Shown here: piece after piece, positions 22,276-32,626 of the stretch
Layout: each line of letters starts with the position of its first letter
How positions within the stretch are numbered: the stretch's first letter is position 1
Assembly (NCBI GenBank): GCA_033398695.1
Contig: CM065803.1
Span: 100,924,001 to 100,988,000 of the forward strand
Reading direction: 5' to 3'
Length of the DNA stretch: 64,000 nt
Source of the DNA: Orobanche coerulescens
Taxonomy: Eukaryota; Streptophyta; Magnoliopsida; Lamiales; Orobanchaceae
Made by a program: the position numbers and the translations under genes
Notes under the pieces: model-generated
The model's database searches: none
What the model saw: only the letters and a program-made list of their open reading frames with translations
What the model was told of the DNA's origin: nothing

Positions 22276-22337
22276 GCAGTTCTGGAAATTTATTTTAATT
22301 GTCAGTTGTGCACTAATCCGTTTTGTTTTAGTTTTGC

Positions 22338-24371
22338 ATGAACACGAGGTCGCGTGGAGATAAGAATTTACAATATTTTCCAGAAATCACCAAGCGAGAT
22401 CGTGTTTTCCGGCAGAAAGCAAAAGAAGTCAAAGAAGCACTTAGGATTTTACCATTTTCCCTCGAAACATCACCTAGTGAATCGGAGGACGAAATTGGAG
22501 TCATGGCAAATAACGCTGAAAAGACGCTGAAACAATTAGCCAACCCAGAGCTACCTCAACAACCACTGTGCATCACGATCCCGGCTATTGACAACAACAA
22601 CACCTTTGAATTGAAGTCGGGGTTGATTCACTTGCTACCTGCATTTCATGGCCTATCAGGAGAGGACCCGCACAAACATCTCAAGGAATTCCATGTCGTA
22701 TGTTCAAGCATGAAGCCAAACGGTGTCACCGAAGAACAAATCAAGCTTAGGGCCTTTCCGTTCTCATTGAAAGATTCGGCTAAGGATTGGCTATTTTATT
22801 TACCATCGGCCACCATCACAACGTGGAACGAGATGGAGATCTTATTTCTACAAAAATATTTTCCAGCCTCTCGAGCGGCCAATCTAAGGAAAGAAATATG
22901 TGGTGCAAGGCAAATGACCGGAGAAACGTTGCATGAATATTGGGAACGGTTTAAACAGTTGGTATCTCGATGCCCGCAACATCAAATTAGCGAGCAACTC
23001 CTGATTCAATATTTTTACGAAGGGCTTAATCTAATGGAGCGAAACACGATAGATGCAGCAAGTGGAGGGGCTCTAGTTGACAAAACTCCCACGGCCGCAA
23101 GGGCTCTCATATCCAACATGGCGGCTAATTCACAACAATTTGGATGTCGCGATGCACCAATCAGGATGGTGAAGGAGATCCATGACTCGTCCCTTGAGGA
23201 AAAATTGAATGAGCTAACCACTTTTGTTAGAAAACTTGCTGTAGGTAATAGCACTCCAGTCGCACCCTGTCGTATTTGCAAAACCACGGAGCATACAACG
23301 GACAATTGTCGGATTTTGCTTGATGAAATCGAGGCACACGCCAACGCAATTGGAACCGAAAATTCTTATGGGAGGAAGAATGATCCGTACTCAAACACAT
23401 ACAACCCAGGATGGAGGGATCACCCTAACTTTCGATGGAAAAATCAGCAAGAGGCGCCTCCGCAAAATAGGGGACAATTCTACAAGCAGCCCACCGAAAA
23501 TTCGACACAATCTTTGGAGGATATGATGAAGACCCTCATGGCAAACACTATGAATCAGTTCCAACAAGGCATGAACCAGATCCAACAGGGCATGACTCAA
23601 TTCCAGCATGACACTAAATCGAGTATCAAAATTCTCGAAAATCAAGTGAGTCAACTAGCCACCACGGTGAGCCGCTTGGAAAACCAAAATAGTGGGAAAT
23701 TGCCATCCCAACCTGAGCCGAACCTAAGGAACGTGAGTGCTGTAACTCTAAGGAGTGGGAAGCAGCTTAAGGAGCCTAAGGAGGTGGAGGAAGCTGAAAA
23801 CGAGGAGGAAAAATCCACTGAACAGATCAACACTGGGACACCCAGTGCAGAATCAGCACCCAGTGCAGAACTGCCGGACAGCAAGGTAAATTCGTCCAAA
23901 ACTGCCCCTTTTGAGACTAACGAGTTACCTTTTCCATCTAGGGTCAAAAAGGCAGCGATCGTGAATAAAGAGAAGCAAATCCTCGACATATTCCGAAAGG
24001 TTGAGATCAACATTCCCTTACTCGACGCAGTTCAACAAATTCCAAAATACGCAAAGTTCCTTAAAGACTTATGCACCAGCAAACGGAGGCTAAAAGGGAA
24101 CGAGAAGGTGGTGATGGGAGAAAATGTGTCCACTGTATTCCAAAAGAAATTGCCACAAAAACGGGAAGATCCGGAGCTTCAACGAGAATTACAGCCAATA
24201 TATGAGGAATTATATGGAAAAAGTGAACTAGAGTTAGCCTTCGATGAGCATCTCAATGGAGAAAAGTTTTCAATAAACACTCCGAGAAAGTTTGGTGTGG
24301 TTGAAGAAGACGAGTCATCAGTCGTACATTTATTGAGACCCACACCAAAACCTCCTTGGTGTGTTCACTAA
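22338..24371 (+). CDS. gag: E4 gag-like protein, 677 aa, pol deleted
   Basis: Uninterrupted frame from ATG at 22338. Residues about 110-240 form the retrotransposon gag domain (HLKEFHVVCSSMKP ... RAFPFSLKDSAKDWLFYLP ... YFPASRAANLRKEI ... YFYEGLNLMERNTIDAASGG). A CCHC knuckle CRICKTTEHTTDNC is at residues 311-324. A Gln-rich coil-forming repeat (QQGMNQIQQGMTQFQ) is near 415. The LPFPSRVKKA ... IPLLDAVQQIPKYAKFLKDLC block is the usual run-up to protease in Athila. There the protein switches to an acidic tail (ELQPIYEELYGKSELELAF ... SSVVHLLRPTPKPPWCVH) and stops, so protease-RT-integrase are removed in frame. It probably makes particles and uses Pol in trans. The intact frame in a young copy suggests gag is under selection. 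Confidence 0.92.
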   Translation: MNTRSRGDKNLQYFPEITKRDRVFRQKAKEVKEALRILPFSLETSPSESEDEIGVMANNAEKTLKQLANPELPQQPLCITIPAIDNNNTFELKSGLIHLLPAFHGLSGEDPHKHLKEFHVVCSSMKPNGVTEEQIKLRAFPFSLKDSAKDWLFYLPSATITTWNEMEILFLQKYFPASRAANLRKEICGARQMTGETLHEYWERFKQLVSRCPQHQISEQLLIQYFYEGLNLMERNTIDAASGGALVDKTPTAARALISNMAANSQQFGCRDAPIRMVKEIHDSSLEEKLNELTTFVRKLAVGNSTPVAPCRICKTTEHTTDNCRILLDEIEAHANAIGTENSYGRKNDPYSNTYNPGWRDHPNFRWKNQQEAPPQNRGQFYKQPTENSTQSLEDMMKTLMANTMNQFQQGMNQIQQGMTQFQHDTKSSIKILENQVSQLATTVSRLENQNSGKLPSQPEPNLRNVSAVTLRSGKQLKEPKEVEEAENEEEKSTEQINTGTPSAESAPSAELPDSKVNSSKTAPFETNELPFPSRVKKAAIVNKEKQILDIFRKVEINIPLLDAVQQIPKYAKFLKDLCTSKRRLKGNEKVVMGENVSTVFQKKLPQKREDPELQRELQPIYEELYGKSELELAFDEHLNGEKFSINTPRKFGVVEEDESSVVHLLRPTPKPPWCVH

Positions 24372-24419
24372 AAAGGGAAGTCTTTCGTCGAGCCAACGAC
24401 GTAAAAAAAAAGGCGCTTG

Positions 24420-24435
24420 TTGGGAGGCAACCCAA
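24420..24435 (+). other. E4: hairpin TTGGGAGGCAACCCAA after gag
   Basis: 5-bp stem TTGGG/CCCAA with loop AGGCAA, preceded by GGCGCTTG. From general knowledge of Athila-type elements a similar GGCGCTTGTTGGGAGGCAACCCAA block follows their coding region. Here it directly follows the shortened gag. Confidence 0.6.
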
Positions 24436-26198
24436 TTTTTTTTACTTCTTTTATTTTTTTAGTCCAATTTTCTTTTTATTATTTATTTTTTTCTGCTAAT
24501 TATATTTTAGGTAAGTGGTAATCTATTTCTTGCATTTCGTATTTTATTTCTACCTTTCTTTATTTTTTTATATACTATCCCTTTTATTTTTTTTTCTATT
24601 CTATTACTTCCCTTATTTTTATTTTTATTCCCTTCCTTCTCTCTTTTTCTTTTTCTCTCTCTCCGTTCTCCCTTTCTCGGTATCTTCTTTTTACTCTGCA
24701 ACCCCTAACTTCTCCATCTCTCTTTTCAGTCGACATCAGCCCCAAGCGCCGCCCGTTCGAGATCGCCGTCAAGATGTTGAAGCTAATGCGACGGAGGTGC
24801 ACAAGAAACATGGGATGGAGGACCGAACCGAGCAGCTGGAAGCCCCTCTCCCCCATTAGCCCGGTGATTCCTACTCTAGACTTTTCGCTATCTTTTATTT
24901 TTCTTTTTCTCTTCCTTCCCTTCTTTAGAGTCGTGTGCTGAATTTTAAGTTTGGGGAGATTGGAGTCGGAATGATTAATTGAATTTGGAAAGTGTGAGGT
25001 AATATATTTAAAATTGTCCTTAGCTAAATTTGTGTGATTAAATCAAGTTCGTGTATTGGGGATTTAAGTATGGCCTGACATAGGAGATGGGTATGATTGA
25101 CTAGTTTGATTTTAATTAGGGTAGTTCACTTTCTTGATTTTGAATTTGGATAAAAGTGTGAGGGATTCATGGCACAAGCCCTTTTTATTCGTGAGTTTTG
25201 AGCCGTAGAGCAAAATATACATATACATGCTCACTATTTCTTCTTGTGGGGTCGAACGTGTTGTGTTCATGCTAGAACTCAATCAATTATTCATGTCAAG
25301 ACTATGTTAGTGTTCTCATGCAGTAAAGTGATAAAGGTAAATTAGGAATAACCCACTTGGCTTATATTTTCCCACCTCGACATAATCACCATTAGAAGCC
25401 CATTTGAACCTAAGCCTTATTCTTTGATCCAGCACATTTTATTAGCCATTATCTAATTTTTGGTGAAAATTCATCCGTTTGAACCCTTGGTCAAGATTTG
25501 GTTGTGAATTTGGTGTATAACAAGTCGAGGAAAGGACGAGAAATTATCAAAAAGTGGGTGGAAAAAAAAAGTGCTGAAATTGAGATGAAAAAAATAAAGG
25601 CCGAAACAAAAAAAAAAAAAAATATAAAAAAAAAAATAGGGGGGCGGCCATAAAAATACCCCCCTCGAATGTTGTTTAAGCCACTGACCTCTATTGATCT
25701 TTCGTGGCTATGCGATTACATGTACCCAAAAGGGTGCGAAAGGAAGGACGGTGATTCATTACTTGTAGGATTTGTTATGCACTTAACTTCATGATTAGTC
25801 TTGACCAACGAATCCTTTATTTATCCTTTTTATCCTACCCATACCTAAAGCCCCGTAAAACCATAAAAGTCCTTTTGATTATATGCATGAGTTCATCTAA
25901 GTAGTGGAGATTTGATTTTTGTGCGAGTATATGGTAAGGACACACCATGTTTTGACGTGAGTGATTGCTTAATAATCCCTATATCTACTTGAGCGAGAGT
26001 GACCCCTTGTGAGGCCATTGAATTTTCTCCCACTTGATGCCAATGAAGATGTTGAGATTGGTTGAGGTACTTTAATTTTCCTCTTACTTGTTCATGATTA
26101 TTTATTCTCCCTTGAATATGGCTATCATCTTGGATTTTTCAATACATGCTTCTTGAAATTCTTTCACTCGAATTATGCTTGAGGACAAGCATTGGTTT

Positions 26199-26213
26199 AA
26201 GTTTGGGGAGATT
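26199..26213 (+). promoter_or_regulatory. E4 polypurine tract
   Basis: AAGTTTGGGGAGATT immediately before the 3' LTR, preceded by GAGGACAAGCATTGG as in other Athila-type elements. Confidence 0.8.
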
Positions 26214-27764
26214 TGACAGGACAAAAATAGTGTGCCAAAATCATTGTTAATTATAAGGTTTTAATGGATTTTATGTTGGCACACTTGATTATTTTCCATA
26301 TATTTACATTTTGGATGCAATTTACTTCACTTGGCAATTTGTTGTTTAATTTAGGTGTTTGATGGAGTTTTTAAGCTTAAGGAATGAATTGGATCATCAA
26401 ACGGATCAAGCCAAGGTGATTTGGGCTTAAATAAAGGAAATCCCGCGCAGCACTGGGCGGCCCAGTGTCGATTCACGACCCAGTGCGATCTGTTACGAAA
26501 ATAACCTTACTTGGGGCCCAAGAAACGACTCAAAAATCGCCCAATCAGTTCCACAAGGCAATAAATCGGTCCATATGCTGGGAAAAGGAATTGGAATAGA
26601 TTTGGGAAGAAAGACTCCAAGGAAATTAAAACTCAAGAAGGAAAGAGTCCTAATTAAAGAAGGAAACTAAGAGATAAGGAATAATTATAAAAGGAGAGGA
26701 GGGCTGGAATTAAATTCAACTTCTGGAACAGCAAATTCACGGTGAAGGAGCAGAACTTCTCACGAAGGAGCACTTTTCACTACTGGACACGAAAAATACA
26801 TAAGGGACGAAGGCCCGATTTTGCACCGAGCAACCGAGCCGATTCCGACGTGGAAGAAGAAGACTACACCGTTTGAATTTCTTTCTTCTCATGTCTATGA
26901 TTAATTTGCTGTTTTCTAAAGCCAACATGTCCGGCTAATTTCATATTCTAGTTCTTAGTGAAGTTTGAAACCGTATTTGAATTATTCATGTTTTAATCCC
27001 GCAGCGTATTCTCAACTCGAATTCTCTTGAATTACTTTTGTGTTATTGAATTCACGATTATGCCATTTAATTTCTTGATTTGGTTTGGCCAACTAGATTA
27101 GGAGTTTTATGTCTTATGCTAGAAATTGAGTTGTAATCCGTAATTGTTGCAATTTTAATTTCACAAGTAGCAAACAATTGATTTTTCCCAATTGGGTAAC
27201 ACAAAATCGAGATCCCTTAAGTCGAGCTTATGAACTTAATATCTTGCCTATTCCATTATTTTGGTTTTTAATGCATCTAGCGAGCGAGATTTGAAGAGCT
27301 TGTTCTGAATCCACCGTATAGATAGGTTCGATTAAAGAGCTTGTTTTAATTGAATAAACTTAAGAAATAATTGAGGTCAACAGAGCTTGTTGTTGGCTTC
27401 GGAATAGGAGTTCATGAGATTAGAGAAGAGATAAGCGCTGCATTGAAACTTGAATTAATTCGAAACGGTGGATAACGGAGCTAAGGACTAGATTATTCTT
27501 TAATTGATATTTCCGTATTTTATTTCCTTTGTTTATTTTAATTTAATTTATTTTACGTAATTTATTTTAGTTAAGGTCAGAAATCGAACCCCCCCTCTCG
27601 TTTTTATTTTGTTTTGATTGCTAAAAGTATTTAATCCTTAAATAGTATAATTGATTTACCGTTCTCCGTGGGATCGACCCTTACTTGCCGATACTACTAG
27701 TTAGTAGAAGTAAGCCGAGGAAAATATAAATAACTAATTTTGGCGCGTCACGACAGCGCGGTCA
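26214..27764 (+). mobile_element. E4: 3' LTR
   Basis: 1551 bp, nearly identical to the 5' LTR. The largest difference is near 26445-26490, where the full CACTGGGCGGCCCAGTG palindrome (26451-26467) and a second CCCAGTG are kept; the 5' copy is altered there. TATA (TTATAAAAG) at about 26684. Confidence 0.93.
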
Positions 27765-28421
27765 TTGGCCCGATGGGATCATCGGGGGATCTATGCTAGC
27801 ATGTGATGGATCATCGGACGAGTTTTTCCACCTCGGGTTGGTTTGACGGAATCATCGGGGGGTCTAGGCAGTGAACGCTGGATCATCAGAATTACCATAT
27901 GTATGTTGTGATATTATGTTGTGATTATCATGTGTGTATGTTATTATTGAGTTTCTCGTAGGAGAAGACTCTTTGGTTCTTTGTCATTTATGTTATTATT
28001 ATTCTTCATGAGATGTTGAATAATATGTTGTGGTACTTGTACTAGTATCGTTGTGCTAACCCCTTCGGGGTGAACATTTGTTTATGTTCAGGATCCAGGA
28101 GAGCGGGGAAACAACCACTGGAGTTGCATGACGACGAGGGTGCAGAGTGATGTTCCGGCCGGGTTTATTTGTCTGTTGTTTGTATCGTTTTAATAAGTAC
28201 TCGAGTACGTCGTCGTTTGTGATGATTTGGATTTGGTGATGTATTAATACTTTACCTTTGGACATTTGTATTTTCAGTATTGGTCAGAACTGTTGTATTT
28301 TATTTCAATTACTTTCATACGTTGGTATCTGTTATTGTCTTTTCATTTCTCCAGCCTTGTAAATCCCTATGTAAAGGATTTACGGCGCTGTAACATTCCT
28401 GAATATAATGGGGGTGTTACA
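27765..28421 (+). mobile_element. E3: 3' LTR, right part
   Basis: Resumes after the E4 target duplication at minisatellite sequence (GATGGGATCATCGGGGGATC) and matches 13171-13824. It holds the CTAACCCCTTCGGGG...TTCAGGATCC acceptor-like signal (28057-28092) and the terminal motif, and ends GGGGGTGTTACA at 28421. Confidence 0.92.
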
Positions 28422-28714
28422 CATTGGAGCCAAACTATTGAAATCACTCCCTCCAGCAAAGCTCAAAGGAAGAGAATAAAGAGGAAGGAGTTAATTAATT
28501 TTATTGCATTTACTTGTTTTTTTTATGAGCTTAAAAAATTCAAAGACTGTATCGTAATGAACTTCCAAGTATAAACGTATATACAGTCGATCTGAATGAC
28601 AATTTCCAGTTGTCTCGAAAAGACTGAGTTCCATTAGTTTTATCTTGCTTCTTTATGTGATGACTTAATTACATTTAAAACTTAAGTTTTGCCATCATCA
28701 AAATAGGAGGAATT
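28422..28714 (+). other. K: copia 3' internal end and PPT
   Basis: Continuation of the fragment at 10668-11301 after removal of E3. A short coding-like stretch (to about 28490) gives way to AT-rich sequence. GCCATCATCAAAATAGGAGGAATT (28691-28714) is a copia-type PPT context just before the LTR. Confidence 0.55.
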
Positions 28715-30219
28715 TGTTAGGAATACTTTTTGAGATTTTGATGATGTCATCCCTGTATTCAAAGTTAATTTCAAATGTATGTTTAGGTACTTGGCATTGT
28801 AAACAAGAACCAAATGAGTATCTTCTATAGGCGTTTAAAGATTAGGCTATATGTATTGATCATGTTGATCAGATAAAATTTTGGCTTAGTATAGAACAGT
28901 CAATCACCAGTCGGGTTTGGTCAAAGGCAATATCAGTTGAGTTTCACCAGATAAAAATATCAGACGGGTTTTGGTCAAGGCAAATATCAGCTGAGTTTGA
29001 CCAGATAAACATCAGTTGAGTTTCGACCAAAGCAAAATGTCATCCGGGTTTTATCAAGACAAAAACATCAGTTGTGTTTGACCAATACATCTGCCGGGTT
29101 TGATCAAAGGTAGAAAATCAGCCAAGTTTGATCAAACTAGAATATCAGCCAAATTTAGACATCAGCTATGTCCACATCAGCAATGTTGAAAGGTCAACAA
29201 AGACAGAAAATCACATGCAGACGTAATTAAAGTAAAGGAGACAAAGTGATCGATTTCCGAAAGTTAAGGAATAAAATATTCCATGAGATTCGCACCTAAA
29301 AGAGTTTCCATTTATAGTAATCAAAGAAAAATGGCGCAACCAACTTCAAACGGTCGAATTTGAAGAAAGAGACAAAGTCTTGCAAGGAGATGAAGAGCAA
29401 AACAGCGAGGTCCGCTCTCCAATGGACTGATTTGTTCAAGGATACAACGGCTATGAAGAGCTCAAGAATCATACAATAAATATCTGAAGAACACTTGAGC
29501 AGAAGTACGATGTGATTAATACTTTCGAGCAAACACAGCAAACAGAAGTCAATACACTTTATGCTAAGCATCATGAAAGATCAAAGATCTTAAAGATACA
29601 AATCATCATAAGTTCTTTGAAGTTGGAGAAGACATAAACTCTTGTCTTAAAGTTTGAGTATGGGGTACTTTCTTGAACAAAGTTCTCGAGAGTAAAGGTT
29701 GTAAGGCATCCATGGGTTCTTGATTGGAAGGTGATAGGCAACTTGCGAGTTGTTGAGGCATACAAGGGTTTTCAATCAAGAGGTGACAGGCAACCAAGGG
29801 AAGGAGTTGCAACTGGCCACGGATTTTCACTAGTTAAAAGCTGGTGCAACTAGATTCATTGTAACTAAGTTTCACTGGTTGAAAGCTATAGTGAATTTAT
29901 TTCCAAGTGGATTGCAGAGAAGTGTATTAGTAGAGGATTACCCGACCTCTGAAACCACTATAAGTATTGTGTGATTTATCGCTTTAAAAATATAATTGCT
30001 GCATTCATCCTAACTATTGCAATTAAAGTTAGATGTCTTCCGCAAAACATTTTTACAGCTGATATCTCAACTGAACTAATCTACATTAAAATCAGCCAAG
30101 TAAACTTAGCTGCACTAAATCTCGGTTGGGTGTTTTCAAACATGTTATTTTCAGAAAATATTTTTAAGTATATTCAACCCTCCCCTCTAGACTTGTACCT
30201 TACGTACTTGTGACCTACA
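28715..30219 (+). mobile_element. K: Ty1/copia 3' LTR (1.5 kb)
   Basis: Starts TGTTAGGAATACTT and ends CCCTCTAGACTTGTACC...TGACCTACA, the start and end context common in plant copia LTRs. A PPT precedes it. The flanks (GAATT, AAGAG) do not match, as expected for a 3' LTR whose partner is elsewhere. A tandem repeat occupies about 28905-29175. No coding sequence. Confidence 0.75.
28905..29175 (+). repeat. K LTR degenerate tandem repeat, about 28-32 bp
   Basis: Around nine imperfect units of the form CATCAGCYGGGTTTGACCA plus AGGCAAAAA-like spacers. It lies in the 5' part of the LTR, upstream of any obvious TATA. Confidence 0.75.
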
Positions 30220-30228
30220 AAGAGTTGC

Positions 30229-30531
30229 CTCACATAGATATACAAACTCAAGGAAATGAGCCGACTCCCTCAGTCGATACTTAGGCCTTGGTGCAGGCTG
30301 CTTTTTGTGCTGAGAGAGATGCCTTGTTAGAGGCCGTGCGAAAAGAGATGAGTGCTGAGTTTCGAGCTAATCGATGGTTGGAGCGTTGACTTGCAACGCT
30401 AGATGCTTATCATCGAGATTTTTTAGTAGCATTGATGCACATTACTAGTCACCCTGGTGAGCCTTTCATTTCTCCATCTATGCCTTCCACTTTACCATCT
30501 TCACCAGACAAGGTCACATCTGCTTCATGAT
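30229..30531 (+). pseudogene. A: remnant 3' ORF of an Athila-like element
   Basis: A frame with two stops (TAG near 30280, TGA near 30388) otherwise reads as coding: ALVQAAFCAERDALLEAVRKEM, AEFRANRWLER, LATLDAYHRDFLVALMHITS, and a Pro/Ser tail ending TGA at about 30529. Coiled-coil-like character. It lies upstream of an Athila-type 3' region, so it is probably a late or extra ORF of that element. Family not recognised. Confidence 0.4.
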
Positions 30532-31415
30532 AAATCATTCGCCCAAGGGAGTTTTTCGGTCTTATTATACTATTTTCATTGGGGGCAATAAATGTGATAA
30601 GTTTATTTTGGTTATTTTGTGTTGATACCGGATTTTTATGCTTGGTTTGGATAAGAATGCATCTTTTGGTACTTTTAATTTGTATGACGGTCTTGACAAT
30701 GCGCTTTACACGACTTAATTTTTGCTTATAATAAATTGAATTTTGGGAATTATTTGTGAAAATCTCACCTTTTAAGTCCGTTATCGAAAAATGGTTTGTT
30801 CATTACATGAAGGGATATTCTGTAAATGCCCCGATAATTGAACAGTATCCAAAAAAAGAGTTGTTAGATGTAATATGAAATATTTTCAGCTTGTCGCAGA
30901 TGGAAATAATCTAATTATAGCTTTTAATGTTAAACCAGAGGAAATTGATTCAGAAAGTTTAATTCTAAATTACTCAAGTTGAGTTACTTTATCCATATTT
31001 CCATACCACGATCAAAGAGCCTACGTTACACCCTGAACAAAGTCCTTTTGATTCAAAAATTTGCATACACACAGGTGATAAAGATGGTAGAAGATATGCA
31101 AGCATATGGTAGTTTCGACTTCATTAAATGAACTTTGGAGTAAACATATCTCTATATACTCTTGTTAAAAGGAAACACTTTACCTAAAAGTGAATTTGGG
31201 TCTCAGAAATAATGTCGAGAAGATTTTCCTGGGGTTTGAAATTTTAAGAACTTGGATTATTCATTTCGTGGTATTTACTAAATTCTTTTTGCATGATCGT
31301 TTAAACATGAATACTTTTAGGGTTAACGCAAAATTAATCTGCCTGAATTTATCTTTGTGGTCAAACTATTTACTTGAGGACAAGGAAATATTTAAGTTTG
31401 GGGGTACTTATTACG
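30532..31415 (+). other. A: Athila-like 3' non-coding body and PPT
   Basis: AT-rich, no coding motifs. CATTGGGGGCAAT at 30578 and CTTGAGGACAAGGAAATATTTAAGTTTGGGGG at 31371-31405 correspond to the GAGGACAAGCATTGG...AAGTTTGGGGAG context before the E4 3' LTR. This marks the 3' end of a second, diverged Athila-type element. Confidence 0.6.
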
Positions 31416-31939
31416 TGTTAAACTTATACATATTTTATCTATTAATACCTTAAAATTATTGTCATAATAAACCAATTCCGAACTTAGCCAAGCGGTTTTA
31501 TGTGTTTTGAAGGAACTTTGACTAAAGGAAATTAAACGGATACGAATTAGTGAATAATGGTTGAAAATGTGCTTAAAAGATCGTTCAACATAGACTGTGA
31601 AGAAAAAAGCCCACTTCTACAATGTGTGCCGCGAGACAGCTCGTGGCACATGAGAAATGGAGTGTGTACCGCGGAACAGCCCACGGCACAAGAGGATAAC
31701 ACTGTGTCCCATGGTCTTACAGCGTGTGCCGCGGCACCATAAGTGGAATAAGCACAAATAGATCATGTGACGTGGCACTCAATAGAACATTCTTTAATGA
31801 GCCGTGGTACACGATCTAAAATTGATAGTTTCTTCTCTGCTTTTCTATGGAGATTGACAGAGGACTGAAGAAAACTGATGAAGCGTGAAAACTGAATCCT
31901 CTGGCAGGGAAGTCCAGTAAAAGAATCTGAAGCATATTA
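31416..31939 (+). mobile_element. A: Athila-like 3' LTR, left part
   Basis: Proposed start TGTTAAACTTATAC, matching the inverted end ...TAACA at 41384. It contains GC-rich inverted repeats GTGCCGCGAG...CTCGTGGCAC (31626-31649), GTACCGCGG...CCACGGCAC and GTGCCGCGGCAC (31726-31737) in AT-rich surroundings. Interrupted by E5 after TATTA. Confidence 0.55.
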
Positions 31940-32306
31940 TGTAATACCCGTAATTTTTGTTCCCCGGAAATTTTCTATTTTTGGCGGAAGTCTATTTTGA
32001 CGACTTGCTTGGGACCGTTTCGTCATCCCGAGAATGATTACTTCTACACTTTTTGTCATCCGAGTTCGTTTCGGTATCGTTCATTGAATTAGTGTTCTTT
32101 AGCGACTTTTCCACGTATGAGTTCGACTTTGTTAAATCACCGTAAATTCTTGGAAACTCCAAAAATTCTGAATCTTTGCAATATTATAGAGCATCGAGTT
32201 AGCTTTCCAATGGTTCAAACGGTGAGTCAATCGGAGTCCGGACGAGAGAGTTATGGTCGTTTTAACTCACCCGCTCGTTATTGGCCGATCACTGCCGGCC
32301 GAACTC

Positions 32307-32592
32307 GGCCGTGTCGTCCGACACGGCCCGTGCCGTACTCGTCCGGAAATGCCGGAGTTTCTGTCGACCAGACTCGGCCGTGTCGTCCGACACGGCCCGT
32401 GCCGTACTCTTCCGGATAAGCCTAGAGCATCGCCGACACGCCGGCCGTGTCCCGGGACACGGTCGAGTCATGCCCGATCATTGTCGGGCGGGTCATTGTC
32501 GGAAGGCCCTCGGCGCCGCGACCGTGTCAAGCGAGGACACGGTCGAGTCCCTGTCGGCCAAGCGTGCAACACGACCGTGCCGACCGGCACGG
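32307..32592. repeat. E5 U3 long GC-rich palindromes
   Basis: Five palindromes of about 18-23 bp: the first two share GGCCGTGTCG/CGACACGGCC arms (32307-32328 and 32376-32397), then CCGTGTCCCGGGACACGG (32445-32462), ACCGTGTC-n7-GACACGGT (32521-32543) and CCGTGCCG-AC-CGGCACGG (32575-32592). The 3' LTR has the same set at 38723-39010. Spacing is 50-78 bp, unlike the 23-bp arrays elsewhere. The 130-173-aa ORFs here are artefacts. Confidence 0.88.
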
Positions 32593-32618
32593 GCCGTGTC
32601 CGGCGTGACGATCAACCC

Positions 32619-32626
32619 TATAAAAG
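32619..32626 (+). promoter_or_regulatory. E5 LTR TATA box
   Basis: TATAAAAG 26 bp after the last palindrome; the 3' LTR copy is at 39030-39037. Confidence 0.75.

Larger units (their letters stand above)
24372..26213 (+). other. E4: non-coding 3' body
   Basis: About 1.8 kb without coding motifs. It starts with a hairpin (24420-24435), then a T/C-rich tract (about 24435-24720), an isolated AAGTTTGGGGAG at 24948, a region with poly-A runs (25560-25640), and ends in the PPT. The 114-aa ORF at 24515 is a pyrimidine-tract artefact. It replaces the pol and downstream spacer of full Athila elements. Confidence 0.75.
20628..27764 (+). mobile_element. E4: young gag-only Athila-type element
   Basis: Two 1.55-kb LTRs, nearly identical, begin TGACAGGACAAAAATAG and end GACAGCGCGGTCA. 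A perfect 5-bp duplication TTGGC flanks the element (20623-20627 and 27765-27769). PBS is complementary to tRNA-Asp. The body (22180-26213) encodes one 677-aa gag-like protein and no protease, RT or integrase. Near identity of the LTRs makes it the most recent insertion that can be dated here. Confidence 0.95.
11302..28421 (+). mobile_element. E3: nearly complete Ty3/gypsy element, carrying E4
   Basis: 5' LTR 11302-13824, tRNA-iMet PBS, gag-protease-RT-RNaseH-integrase in the standard gypsy order, PPT, and a 3' LTR split by E4. Flanks read TATTG (11297-11301) and CATTG (28422-28426), a 5-bp target duplication with one mismatch. Without E4 the element is about 10 kb. The order (integrase after RNaseH), the chromodomain-like tail and the 2.5-kb LTR suggest a Tekay/Del-like chromovirus. 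It is the only element here with both gag and pol, but stops and a frameshift make it non-functional. Confidence 0.93.

Noticed and set aside
24515..24859. 114-aa ORF after E4 gag
   Set aside because: Mostly Phe/Leu/Ser from a T/C-rich tract; not conserved as protein, and antisense ORFs are equally long.
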